A DNA stretch of 64,000 bases from Akkermansiaceae bacterium (GTDB lineage Bacteria > Verrucomicrobiota > Verrucomicrobiia > Verrucomicrobiales > Akkermansiaceae). Below are positions 7,852-18,200 of the stretch, one piece after another (the first letter of the stretch is position 1; the number at the start of each line of letters is the position of its first letter). The stretch is from contig JACKPZ010000005.1 in NCBI GenBank assembly GCA_024233135.1, forward strand, positions 124,001-188,000, read 5' to 3'. The position numbers and the translations under genes were made by a program. Below the pieces are notes generated by a model, which was not told where the DNA came from, did no database searches, and saw only the letters and a program-made list of their open reading frames with translations.

Positions 7852-9461
7852 ACCGCGAGCGAACCAGGGAGCTTGTCCGCGGCTACCTCGACCATGAGTT
7901 GGGCGCGGAGGAAATGGCGGAGCTTCAATCGTTGTTGCGTTCCGATGATGAGGCGAGGTCGCTCTTCTGGGACGACGCGCAATGGCACGCCTTGTACCGC
8001 CAATGGGGGGAGCAGGAGTGGGGGAGACAGGCGGTTGAGTCCGCGCCGGAAGTTGTCGAGCCGATCCCGAAGCGCCCCGCGCTGAACGTCGTGCCCATGC
8101 CGAAGTCTTTGCCAGCCGCACGGCGGAAGATGGTTTCGGCCGGACGCTGGGCTGTCGCGATCGGAGCGGCGGCCGCGGCGGTCGCGGCGGTCGTCGTGTT
8201 CCTCGCGGTGCAGAAACGCAGGCCGGTCGCCACGCTTGAACGACAGGCCGCCGCGGAGTGGACCGCGCGGGATCTCCGCACGGGAGACAAACTTCGTCCG
8301 GGATCCACGCACCATCTCGCCTCCGGTGTTGCGGTGCTGAGCTTCGATCAGGGCGCACGCGTCGTGCTCGAAGGCCCTGCCGATTTCCAACTGACCGGCC
8401 GGAACTCGATGGAGCTTCTCTCCGGGCGGATGCGCGCTTCCGTTCCTCCTCCGGCCCATGGTTTCACCGTGGCCACGCCATCGTTCGATGCGGTCGATCT
8501 GGGGACGGACTTCGGGTGTTTTGTGAAACCCGACGGCACCGGTGAACTCCACGTTCTCGAAGGCGAGGTCGCGCTGAATTCCGGATCCGGACGGCTGACC
8601 GAGCAGCGGCTGCATGCCAACGAAGCCATGCGAGTGGATCGGGAGCGGACGGAGAAGATCTCCGTCGCAGCATTCTCCTTCCCGTGTGAGGAGGAAGAGG
8701 AACGGAAGGCGCTCCGCGGCCGCGGTGACGACCTCGGAGCATGGCGCATCGCGAGCCGCATGATGGCCGGGCACCCGTCGACCGTGTTTCACCTGGACGT
8801 TGAAACGAACGACAGCCGGCTTCTCCGGAACCTGGCGGAAAACCCGCCGGCGGGATCGGACGCGCGTGTCCACGGTTGCCGGCCGGCGGAAGGACGCTGG
8901 CCCGGAAAAGGCGCGCTGGACTTTGTTCCGGGTGATGACCATCTGGAGTTTCACCTTGCCGGAAACAGCGGGTCGCTGACTCTAACCGCATGGCTCAAGG
9001 TCGGGCGGCTTCATCCGGCCAAGAATCCCATCGTGATGGGCCAGTCCGACAAACTGGGCGAGGTGACATGGTATCTCTACGGCTCCGGACTGGGTGTCGG
9101 CGTCCTGACACAAGAGGATCCGATCACTCCGAAATGGCATAACTTCCACTCCGGCCCCATGCTCCCGACCGATGGGAAAAGCGGTTGGATTTTCGCCGCC
9201 GTCGTGCTCGATGGGGAAACCGGAACCGCGACCCACTATTTCAACGGCAAACCCGTCGCGAATGAAACGGACATGATCCGCAGTCCGCTCCAGCTTCAGC
9301 ACGCCATCATCGGAAACCTGTCCCTCGAACCCCGCCGCCGGGGCGCCACGCCGGACCGCTTCGAAGGCGCCATCGACAGTCTCACGGTTTTTTCCACCGC
9401 TCTTCCGCCGGAGGAAATCCACCGGCTTTTCGAAATGGGCGTTCCCGACAGCCCGCGATGA
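7848..9461 (+). CDS. FecR-domain and LamG-domain membrane protein (putative anti-sigma factor)
   Basis: A 537-residue protein with three parts: a cytosolic N-terminus of about 95 residues rich in helix (RELVRGYLDHELGAEEMAEL, the anti-sigma-like segment), a membrane helix at about 101-121, and a periplasmic region. The latter has a FecR domain (LRTGDKLRPGSTHHLASGVA to FGCFVKPDGTGELHVLEGEV) and then a LamG/concanavalin-like domain (about residues 310-525) with GKGALDFVPGDDHLEF, LTLTAWLKVG and FEGAIDSLTVFSTALPPEEI. The gene begins inside the sigma factor stop (ATGA) and its own stop overlaps the PL1 lyase start (ATGA), so the three are translationally coupled. A model in which the LamG part senses a carbohydrate and releases the sigma factor is attractive but unproven. 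Confidence 0.85.
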   Translation: MNRERTRELVRGYLDHELGAEEMAELQSLLRSDDEARSLFWDDAQWHALYRQWGEQEWGRQAVESAPEVVEPIPKRPALNVVPMPKSLPAARRKMVSAGRWAVAIGAAAAAVAAVVVFLAVQKRRPVATLERQAAAEWTARDLRTGDKLRPGSTHHLASGVAVLSFDQGARVVLEGPADFQLTGRNSMELLSGRMRASVPPPAHGFTVATPSFDAVDLGTDFGCFVKPDGTGELHVLEGEVALNSGSGRLTEQRLHANEAMRVDRERTEKISVAAFSFPCEEEEERKALRGRGDDLGAWRIASRMMAGHPSTVFHLDVETNDSRLLRNLAENPPAGSDARVHGCRPAEGRWPGKGALDFVPGDDHLEFHLAGNSGSLTLTAWLKVGRLHPAKNPIVMGQSDKLGEVTWYLYGSGLGVGVLTQEDPITPKWHNFHSGPMLPTDGKSGWIFAAVVLDGETGTATHYFNGKPVANETDMIRSPLQLQHAIIGNLSLEPRRRGATPDRFEGAIDSLTVFSTALPPEEIHRLFEMGVPDSPR

Positions 9462-12400
9462 AACCCGTCTTTTCTAACAAACCCGATCTCCGAACCCAGA
9501 TGCGCCTCGCCACCAGCACCGTCATCCTCGCCTCCGCCACTCTCGCCCACGCCCAGATCCCCGCGTTTCCCGGTGCCGAGGGATACGGCGCCTACGCCAC
9601 CGGCGGCCGCGGTGGTGACGTCTATCATGTCACCAATTTGGATGCGTCAGGCACCGGCTCGTTTTTCGACGCCATCGCAAACGTGCCGGCCGCCGGCCGC
9701 ACGATCGTGTTCGACGTCAGCGGCTACATCCGCCTGCCAAGCGGGTCCGATGGCACCCGCATCACGTCGTCGAAGATCACCATCGCCGGGCAGACCGCAC
9801 CCGGTGACGGCATCGGTTTCTACAACAACTTCCTCCGCATCTCCGGCGACGACGTCGTGCTCCGCCATCTTCGTTTCCGCCGTGGGAAGACGGAGTCGAG
9901 CGGTGACTGCATCGACCTCGACAGCGGGAGCCTCAATTCGATGCTCGACCACCTCTCGGTGATGTTCAGCACCGACGAGAACTTCTCCAGTTTCGGCAGC
10001 CCGCCGGAAAACCTGACGTTCCAATACTCGCTCAACTCGTGGGGGCTCGAGCCCCACTCGTGCGGCGGCCTGTGGGACCAGAACCATGCTTCCTCGCACC
10101 ACAACCTGTGGTCGCACAACCACACCCGCAATCCCAAGGCGCGTCCGAACGGCCTGCTCGAATGGGTCAACAACGTCACCTTCGACTGGGACATCGGCTT
10201 CATCATGGGCGACTCCGGGACGCCTGCGGGCTGGAAGGCCAACGTCATCAACAACTATTTCATCTGCCCGCCCGGCAACACCCGCTCCAAGGCTCTCGTG
10301 AAAGGAACGGTGGACCGCAATGGCGCTCCAAACTTCACGGTCCACCTGAGCGGCAACCTCACCGACAACAACGGCGCCGACACCATCCTCAACGGCACCG
10401 ACAAGGGATATTCGATCGTCGAAGGCACCGCATACCCACCGGGGACGACGGGTCTGACGCCCGGAGCCGCCGGTTACTACCAGTCGCCATCGGCGATCGC
10501 CGGATCGCCGGCCGGCATCACCACCGATCCCGCGCTGCTCGCCTACAAGAAGATCGTTTCCAACGCGGGCGCGCTGAGACTCAGCCACAACTTCGGCGGC
10601 AGCCTCCGCGACGAGGTGGACACCATCCTCATCAACAAGCTTACGAGCATGTCGCGCGGGCACGTCACTCGCCCGAGCGACACCGGCGCGAGCAACGATG
10701 GCTTCGGCACGCTCAATTCCACCACGCCGCCCATCGATTCCGACAAGGACGGCATGCCGGACAGTTATGAGACCGCCCTCGGATGGAACCCCTCGGTGCA
10801 GGACCACAACACCACCGTCAGTGGCACCGCGTTTTTCCCCACCGGGTATCCCGCCGGTTACACGCGCCTTGAGGAATATCTCCACTTCAAGAGCGTGCCG
10901 CACATGGTGATAACGAAGAACACGGCCACCAATCCTGACATCGACCTCTCCCGTTACACGTCGGGTTTCACGAACAATCCGGTGTTCACCATCAGCAACA
11001 TCACCGGAGGTTCGGTTTCGCAGAGTGGAGCGGGAGGCAAACTCGTCCACTTCACCGCCAACAACACGAGCGGGCGCGGCGGATTCAATTTCACCGTCAC
11101 CGACGCCGATGGCAGCGTGTGGACCCAGCAGTTCGCCATCTGCATCGTCGGCAGCAACGAAGCATCGGATCTCACGTGGCGCGGCACCGGATCGACGTGG
11201 GATACCTCTTCGAGCAACTGGCTCGAAGACGGCTCGCCCTCCGCATTCTCCGGCGGCGACCGGGTCACCTTCGACAGCACAGGCGCCGCCGCGCCGACCG
11301 TCAGCATTCCGGGGTCGGTTCTTGCCACCACGGTCGATGTGAACGCGGCGAATGACTACACCTTCACCGGCGCGGGCGGCATCAGCAGCATCTACGCGCT
11401 GACGAAACGGGGAAGCGGCAAGCTCACGATCAACAACAGCACGGCCAACAGTTTCAACGGTGTCTCGCTGGAAGGCGGAACGCTGGCGATCAACACGGCG
11501 GGCGGTGTCGGCTCTGCCAAGATCACCTGCGCCGGTGGCGCGCTGTCGCTGGGACCGGCGTCCAACAGCACGATCTCCGCGCCGCTCGAGTTTCTCGCGC
11601 CCACGACCATCACTCCGACCAGCCAGCATACCGAAAGCGGAAACTGGACCGGTTCCAACCAAACGGTGACGCTGTCCGGTGGATCCACCTTGTGGACGGT
11701 GGCCGGAAACTGGAGCGGGTTTTCCGGGAACCTGCGGTTTGGAAACGGCAGCACCCGCATGCGTCTCAACGGCAATTCCAACACCAACTTCGGCAGCACG
11801 GCCGTGGCCATCGACCTTGGGTCGAACAACGCCCAGCTCATGAACCGCAACGGCGGCACCTTCGATCTGGGATCGCTCGAAGCCACCGGCGCGAACACAG
11901 CGCTTTACGGGACGCAGACCGGATCGACACCCACCACCTACCACATCGGAGCGCTCAACACCGACACTACGTTCGCCGGAGGGATTTTTGATGGAGGAGG
12001 AGGCACCGGCATCGTCAAGACCGGCATGGGAAGATGGACGCTCGCGGGCGCCAGTTCCCACACCGGCGCCACCACGATCAGTCAAGGCGCGTTGTTTGTG
12101 AACGGCAGCCTCGGTGCGTCAGCGGTGAGCGTGAGCGGCGGCGCGACCTTGGGTGGCAACGGCAGCATTGCCGGCGCCGTCACCGCGACCAATGGCTCCA
12201 CACTCGACCCGGGGCCTTCGCCGGGTGAAACCGGAACGCTGACCGTCGCCGGCGGCCTATCGCTCAACGGCGGATCCACGGTGGATGTCGATCTGAGCAA
12301 CAGCGTCTCCGGAGCCAACGACAAGATCACCGTCACGGGCGGGAACCTCGCCCTGACGAGTCCGGTGAATTTCCGGATCCACATGACCGACGGCGTCCTC

Positions 12401-14440
12401 CAGACCGGCACCTACCGGTTCATCGACGGCAGCGCGACCCAGGTCGGCGCGGGGATCACGATGAACGTCCTGGGTCTTCCGACCGATACCCGGCAGACGT
12501 TTTCACCTTGGCGCCAAGCCGCCGGATCGTCGCCCGCGTATGTGGAACTCCGGATCACCGGCGATCCGCCCGCATCCCTCGTCTGGACGGGCACCAACGG
12601 CGGCGGCTTGTGGGATCTGAAAACGACCGGCAATTTCTCCGGCGGTCCGACCGCGACGTTCTTCAACCTCGATGCCGTCACCTTCAACGACACGTCATCG
12701 GTCGGCTCCGTGGTGCTCAGCGGGACGCTTGAGCCGCGCGTGGTCACGGTTTCCAACAACACGCGGGCCTACACCTTCTCCGGCACCGGTGAGATCGGCG
12801 GCGATGCCTCGCTCGTCAAAACCGGCGGCGGCACACTGACGCTCGAATCCGCCAACAGCTACAACGGAGGCACCACGATCGGTCCGGGCAGCAACATCAT
12901 CCTCGCAAACAGCGCGGCCAACACATCGGGCCTCGGAACCGGAGCGGTGACCTTCCTCGGCGGCACCCTCACGATGGCGGGTTTCAACGGCAGCAATTCG
13001 ATTTCTTATGACCCGATGCCCAACGATCTCATCGTGCCGACGGGGCAGACCGGAACGCTCAACCTCACCCAGCGCGCGCCGAAGCCGGGGTCCGCCAATA
13101 TCTTCCCCGCGATCTACGGCTCTCTATCAGGTGGTGGCACGCTGAACCTCGTCACCAAGTTCGTGCGTGGCGACGTGCTGGGTGATTGGTCGCCCTTCAC
13201 CGGCACGCTCAACGTGGTGGCGGGGGATGGGGATGGCGGTGATTTCCGTTTCGGGACGAGCTACTCGTGGCCCGGCATGCCGTCGGCGCTGGTGAACCTG
13301 AACGCGAACACGACCGCCTTCTATGTCGGCACGCTCGCGGCCGGAGCCGGCACGACCATCGAGATCGGAGCGCTTTCGGGCACCGCCGGATCCCGCTTGT
13401 TGGGTGGTCAGACCGGTGGTCGCGCGTTGACCTATCGCATCGGCGGGCGCGGAACGAACGCCACTTTCGCCGGATCGTTCGGCGAGGTCGCGGCCGGGTC
13501 CACTCTGACCAATTTCGTCAAAACCGGCGCCGGCGCCTGGACCTTGAGCGGCGGCGGCGGCTGGGCGGGCGGCACCTTGGTCGAACAGGGAACCCTTGAG
13601 GTTTCCGGGACGATCGAATGCGCCGGTGCGACCTACGTGTCGGACGGTGCCGTTCTCAAGTTCTCGAACGGATCGTTCGCCACCGATTCCGTCGTGGTCG
13701 AATCCGGTGGATCGCTGAATGGCTATGGCACGCTGGCGGCGGATCTCAATGCAGGCGGCGGTCTCGAAACACGCGGTTTCTCCAGTGGAACGCCGGGCAC
13801 CTTGGCGGTGGATGGCAGCGTGTTCTTCGGCGAGGCATCCCTCACCAGAATGCGTGGCGGGGTTTCCTCGGACCTGCTGGCGGTGACCGGCGACATGGCG
13901 CTCGGCGGAACCATCCAGATCAGCCTCGCGTCCGGCACCACGTTCGGCCGCTACCCACTCATGACCTGTCAGGGCGAAATCAGCGGAACCGCCGCGCTCA
14001 CCGGCATTCCCGGAGGAACCACCGCGCACCTTTCCACGACGGTCCCGGGCCGTGTGGATCTCGTCATCGACGACAGCGACGAGGACGGCCTGGCCGACAC
14101 TTGGGAAAACGCATATCTCGGCGGCCTTGGTTCGGGCCCCGGTGACGACTACGATGGAGATGGACAAACCAATGCCGTCGAACAACGCGCCGGCACTCTG
14201 CCGAACAGCGGGGCCTCGATGTTCGCTGCGGAGATCCAACCGGCAACCGGCGGCCAGTTCCTCCTCACCTGGCCTAGCGTTCCAGGAAACATCTACCGCA
14301 TCGAAGCCGCACTTTCGCCCGGTGGAGCCTGGAGCACCGTGGAAACCGTGCCCGCGGAGGACGAACCCGCGGCGTCCACCTCGAAGGCGGTCGCACCTTC
14401 CGGAGGGCTGCGGTTCTACCGCGTGGCACTCGATCTCTGA
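9458..14440 (+). CDS. Giant secreted PL1 pectate lyase with beta-strand repeat region
   Basis: A 1660-residue exported protein. The signal peptide ends near ATLAHAQ; a start at ATG 9500 (MRLATSTVILAS) gives a more typical signal than ATG 9458. The parallel beta-helix lyase domain spans about residues 33-440 and carries the PL1 motifs FPGAEGYGAYATGGRGG, VLRHLRFRRG, LDHLSVMFSTDENFS and NHTRNPKARPNG. A calcium-type DSDKDGMPD repeat follows, then about 900 residues of autotransporter-associated beta-strand repeats (for example LVKTGGGTLTLESANSYNGG, VKTGAGAWTLSGGG). The C-terminus has SDEDGLADTWENAYLGGL, YDGDGQTNAVEQ and a beta domain ending FYRVALDL, also seen in the PL11 protein. There is no autotransporter barrel and no PEP-CTERM tail. 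It presumably depolymerises pectin at the cell surface or outside. Confidence 0.87.
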   Translation: MKPVFSNKPDLRTQMRLATSTVILASATLAHAQIPAFPGAEGYGAYATGGRGGDVYHVTNLDASGTGSFFDAIANVPAAGRTIVFDVSGYIRLPSGSDGTRITSSKITIAGQTAPGDGIGFYNNFLRISGDDVVLRHLRFRRGKTESSGDCIDLDSGSLNSMLDHLSVMFSTDENFSSFGSPPENLTFQYSLNSWGLEPHSCGGLWDQNHASSHHNLWSHNHTRNPKARPNGLLEWVNNVTFDWDIGFIMGDSGTPAGWKANVINNYFICPPGNTRSKALVKGTVDRNGAPNFTVHLSGNLTDNNGADTILNGTDKGYSIVEGTAYPPGTTGLTPGAAGYYQSPSAIAGSPAGITTDPALLAYKKIVSNAGALRLSHNFGGSLRDEVDTILINKLTSMSRGHVTRPSDTGASNDGFGTLNSTTPPIDSDKDGMPDSYETALGWNPSVQDHNTTVSGTAFFPTGYPAGYTRLEEYLHFKSVPHMVITKNTATNPDIDLSRYTSGFTNNPVFTISNITGGSVSQSGAGGKLVHFTANNTSGRGGFNFTVTDADGSVWTQQFAICIVGSNEASDLTWRGTGSTWDTSSSNWLEDGSPSAFSGGDRVTFDSTGAAAPTVSIPGSVLATTVDVNAANDYTFTGAGGISSIYALTKRGSGKLTINNSTANSFNGVSLEGGTLAINTAGGVGSAKITCAGGALSLGPASNSTISAPLEFLAPTTITPTSQHTESGNWTGSNQTVTLSGGSTLWTVAGNWSGFSGNLRFGNGSTRMRLNGNSNTNFGSTAVAIDLGSNNAQLMNRNGGTFDLGSLEATGANTALYGTQTGSTPTTYHIGALNTDTTFAGGIFDGGGGTGIVKTGMGRWTLAGASSHTGATTISQGALFVNGSLGASAVSVSGGATLGGNGSIAGAVTATNGSTLDPGPSPGETGTLTVAGGLSLNGGSTVDVDLSNSVSGANDKITVTGGNLALTSPVNFRIHMTDGVLQTGTYRFIDGSATQVGAGITMNVLGLPTDTRQTFSPWRQAAGSSPAYVELRITGDPPASLVWTGTNGGGLWDLKTTGNFSGGPTATFFNLDAVTFNDTSSVGSVVLSGTLEPRVVTVSNNTRAYTFSGTGEIGGDASLVKTGGGTLTLESANSYNGGTTIGPGSNIILANSAANTSGLGTGAVTFLGGTLTMAGFNGSNSISYDPMPNDLIVPTGQTGTLNLTQRAPKPGSANIFPAIYGSLSGGGTLNLVTKFVRGDVLGDWSPFTGTLNVVAGDGDGGDFRFGTSYSWPGMPSALVNLNANTTAFYVGTLAAGAGTTIEIGALSGTAGSRLLGGQTGGRALTYRIGGRGTNATFAGSFGEVAAGSTLTNFVKTGAGAWTLSGGGGWAGGTLVEQGTLEVSGTIECAGATYVSDGAVLKFSNGSFATDSVVVESGGSLNGYGTLAADLNAGGGLETRGFSSGTPGTLAVDGSVFFGEASLTRMRGGVSSDLLAVTGDMALGGTIQISLASGTTFGRYPLMTCQGEISGTAALTGIPGGTTAHLSTTVPGRVDLVIDDSDEDGLADTWENAYLGGLGSGPGDDYDGDGQTNAVEQRAGTLPNSGASMFAAEIQPATGGQFLLTWPSVPGNIYRIEAALSPGGAWSTVETVPAEDEPAASTSKAVAPSGGLRFYRVALDL

Positions 14441-14459
14441 AGTCTCCAACGAAACGGAA

Positions 14460-15164
14460 ATGCATTGGACGAAACACATGATCACGGTGCTCGCGGCCGT
14501 CGTATGGAGCGGCACCGCCCGCGCGCATGTCGGTTTCGAATCCGAAACCGAAGCCCGCATTTTCTCCGACCGGATGGAACTCTGCTTCCGCTGTTCCCCA
14601 TCCTTCGCGTGGCGCATGATGGGGGACGTGGCGCCGCCGCCGGGTGCTCCGGACGCGGAACAGGTCGCCAAGCCGATCCTCGAAGAACTCGCCCGCGATT
14701 GGGTGAAGGTGTCGTCGGGCGGACAAGAACTTGTTCCGCTGAGCGCGCGCTGCGTGTTCGAGGTCGATGGTCATGTCGCCGTGCTTCTTCGTTGCGAGAA
14801 ACCCGAAGGACCGTCGCTGGCGTTCCGGCTTACGTTCTTCGACAAACTAGGCGATCTCGATTGGTCGAAGATCCGCGTGTACGACCAGACTAAGGATCCG
14901 CTGGATCGCGCGATCGAGCCATTCGCAGGGAAGGAGCTTTTCAAGGCCAAGCCGTACGCTGAGTTCGATCTTCCATCGGCCGCCGCCGCCGAACCGCCTG
15001 AAGCCGGAAACGCGGTTCCCGCGCCGCCGTCCCCCGCGGTCATGAAAACGGAAACCTCCGACCCATGGCGCAACGCCGGATTGATCATGGCCTCGGCCCT
15101 TGCGGCCCTCTTTTGCGCGGTTCTCGCCCGACGATGGTTCCAAACCACGCGGACACCCGGCTAA
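14460..15164 (+). CDS. Uncharacterised exported protein with C-terminal membrane anchor
   Basis: A 234-residue protein with a signal peptide (MITVLAAVVWSGTARA, mature end AHVGFESETEA), a soluble domain of about 130 residues, a Pro/Ala-rich linker (PEAGNAVPAPPSPAV) and one C-terminal transmembrane helix (NAGLIMASALAALFCAVLAR) followed by basic residues. Two cysteines in MELCFRCSPSFAW could bind a ligand or form a disulfide. It lies between the two giant pectin lyases, 19 nt after the first, so it may be co-expressed with them. No family was recognised. The overall plan (export signal, AH start, soluble domain, membrane end) resembles the N-terminal half of HupE-like proteins such as the one at 2146, but sequence similarity is not obvious. 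Confidence 0.65.
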   Translation: MHWTKHMITVLAAVVWSGTARAHVGFESETEARIFSDRMELCFRCSPSFAWRMMGDVAPPPGAPDAEQVAKPILEELARDWVKVSSGGQELVPLSARCVFEVDGHVAVLLRCEKPEGPSLAFRLTFFDKLGDLDWSKIRVYDQTKDPLDRAIEPFAGKELFKAKPYAEFDLPSAAAAEPPEAGNAVPAPPSPAVMKTETSDPWRNAGLIMASALAALFCAVLARRWFQTTRTPG

Positions 15165-15250
15165 CCCTGCGGGAGTATCGACAGCGAAAGCCGAAATTTG
15201 CGACCATCAGAATTCGACAGTACCGAAAAACCCCGAAAATCAGACAATCC

Positions 15251-18200
15251 ATGCCTCGATTTCCCTACGATCCCATCTGGCTGACGCTGCTGTTGGCCGC
15301 CACCGCGGCCCCTGTGTTCGGACAACGTCAGATGGAGGATCTCGGCCGCGGTGTGGTGGCCCAGCGCACCGGAAGCGGATCGACCTACGTTAGTTGGCGC
15401 ATGCTCGGCTCGGACGACGAGGACATCGCGTTCAACCTCTACCGCTCCGTCAACGGCGCCGCGGGGGTGAAACTCAACGTGAGCCCGCTCACCGCGACCA
15501 CCGACTATCAGGACAGTCCGGGCTCAGGAATCCTCGGCGGCAGCAGCGTCGGTTACTACGTGAAACCCGTCGTCGATGGAGTCGAGCAGGCAGCCTCCGC
15601 CGCGTGGACGCTTCCGGCGGCCGCGGACATCGAGCCGTTCTTCGAACTGCCATTCATCGGCGATCCCGGTCCGGACGGCCCGTATGACACGAAATTCGTT
15701 TGGGTCGGCGATTTCAACGGCGATGGCGAATATGACTTCCTTTGCGACCGCCTCTCCACGCTCGGCAGCGGCCACGAGCAGTTTCTCGAAGCCTACCTCC
15801 AGGACGGCTCCTTCCTCTGGCGGATGCACATGGGGCCGAACAGCCTCGACCAGTCGAACTCTTACGAACCGGACTCCTCAGCGATCTCCATCGGCGATTG
15901 CGACAACGTCACCTGCTTCGACATCAATGGCGACGGCCACGCCGAGGCGATCGTTCGCACGTCCAATGGTGTGACCGTCAAGAACGCCTCCGGCACGACG
16001 GTCACCACCATCAGCGACGCCAACAACAACCGGCAGTTCATCACCGTCATCGACGGCATGGCCGGGACCGAAATCGACAGCATCGAACTCCCGAACGCTT
16101 TTCTTTCGGACGGCCCCTACAACTCGCGCGTCTTCATCGCCTATCTCGACGGCAAGACTCCGTCCATCGTCACGGTTTCCAACAACCGGATCGGAACCGG
16201 CTCGTTCAACCGCCAGTGGAGCGCCTTCGACTTCGACGGTGGCTCGTTGAGCCTGCGCTGGACATGGGAGCAGCCGCCCGGTGTCCCCGGCGCGGAAGGC
16301 CATCAGATCCGCATCGCCGATGTCGACAATGACGGACGCGACGAGATTATCGACCTCGGCCATGTCATGGATGACGACGGCACCCGTCTCTATGTCACGG
16401 ACCTGACCCACGGCGACCGCTTCCATGTCGCTGATATCCATCCGCTCCGTCCCGGACTGGAAACATTCATCATCCAGCAGACCAATCCCACGTTCCTGGC
16501 CACCGCCTACATGGATTCGTCCACCGGCGAGTTCTACCGGCGCTGGTATTCCAACAGCCTGGTGGATGTCGCCCGCGGTCTCGCGATCGACATGGATCCG
16601 AACCACCTCGGCATGGAGATGTTTTCCACCCAGCCCGGCATCTTCAACGCGGATACCACCGAGGTTTTCTCCAACAGCATCTTTCCTTTCGAAGGTTTGT
16701 GGTGGGATGGCGATACCGGCCGCGAGTTCATCATGGGGCCCAACTCCGGGTCGACCAGCCCGGCGATCGAGAAGTTCAATCCGGCCACCGGCGGCAATAC
16801 GCGGCTTTATGTGAACGGCAACAACATCTACAGTTGGTCCGTTCACAACGCCTACGGCGGTCGGCCCGCGTTCTGGGGCGACATCCTCGGCGATTGGCGC
16901 GAGGAACTCGTTCTAACGAAAAACGACTACAGCGGACTCCGGATCTTCTCCTCCAACACCCCGGCGCAGGACCGCCGGCGCACGCTGATGCACAACGCGC
17001 AGTACCGCGTGCAGACCACGACGAAGGGCTACGTCCAGGGTTCCTATGTCGATTACTACCTCGGCTTCGAAACCACCGAGGACCCGCCGCCGCCGATCGA
17101 CGACACCGACCACACCTGGGTGGGCGCCTCGCCCGTCTTCGACGCATCGGTTTGCCCGGATGGCGAGAGCATTCTGTTCGACCTCTCGGGCGACAATTCG
17201 CAACCGGTGGCCGTCACCGGGACCCGCTCGCCGGAACGGGTCAAGGTCTTCTCGTCCATCGACTATGTTTTCGACGGCACGGCCGGCTCCTTGTCCGGCA
17301 CGATGGACCTGATCAAGGCGGGCGCGGGTTCCCTCTCGATCGTCGGGAGCCACGATTTCAGCGGGCCGACCGAAGTGTGGGACGGCGCGTTGATCGTCGA
17401 TGGAACCCTTTCCTCGACGCCCGTGACCATCCATGGCGGCACCTGGGGAGCGCCTCTCGCCCGGGGCGAAACCGGCGGCCGCCTCGGTGGCTCCGGAACC
17501 ATCCAGCAACCCGTCACGCTCGCGTGGCGCGGTGCGATCGCGCCGGGCGATGGAAACGGCGATGCCGCCACCCTGAACCTCGCCGGCGGGCTGACCTGCG
17601 GGGAGGACACATCGTTTTCCCTCGATCTATCCAATTCCTCCGCCTCCGATCTCATCGCCGTCACCGGTGACCTGACGCTGGACGCCACGACGACCCTCGT
17701 CATCCACCCGCTCGACGCGTCGCTTGATCCCGGCACACACACGCTCGTGACCTACACCGGCACCTTCAACGGGACGCTTTCCGACTTCGAAGTCGATCTC
17801 CCGCCCGGCACGCCGTATTCGCTCGCGGACGCGGGCGGTGCGATCCAGCTCACGATTCCCGTCACCCGGAGCCCCGGAGCGATCACCTGGAACGGCGGTA
17901 GCAATGGCAACGCGTGGGATCTCTTCCAGACGGCGAATTTCCAGATCGGCGCCACGCCGGAGAAGTTCATCGCCGGTGACACGGTCACCTTCGACGACAC
18001 CGGGTCGCCGAACACCACGGTCACCCTCGATGGCGACTTGAGCGTCGGTGGGGTCACCGTTGACACCTCGCTCAACTACACGTTCACGGGCACCGGTGTG
18101 ATCTCGGGAAGCGGCGGACTGACGAAGTCCGGCTCCGGGACCTTCACGCCCGGCGACGGCCACACCTTCACGGGCCCCTTCACCATCAACGGCGGCACGG

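Noticed and set aside
9647..12085. Long open reading frame antisense to the PL1 lyase (812 codons)
   Set aside because: Its composition is Arg/Gly/Ala-rich without domains, and the plus strand has a clear lyase; it is a GC-rich shadow frame.
11200..13600. Repeats in the PL1 gene as a possible CRISPR or tandem DNA array
   Set aside because: They are imperfect protein-level beta-strand repeats with no regular DNA spacing.
9458..14440. Classical type V autotransporter
   Set aside because: Passenger-type repeats are present but there is no C-terminal barrel.
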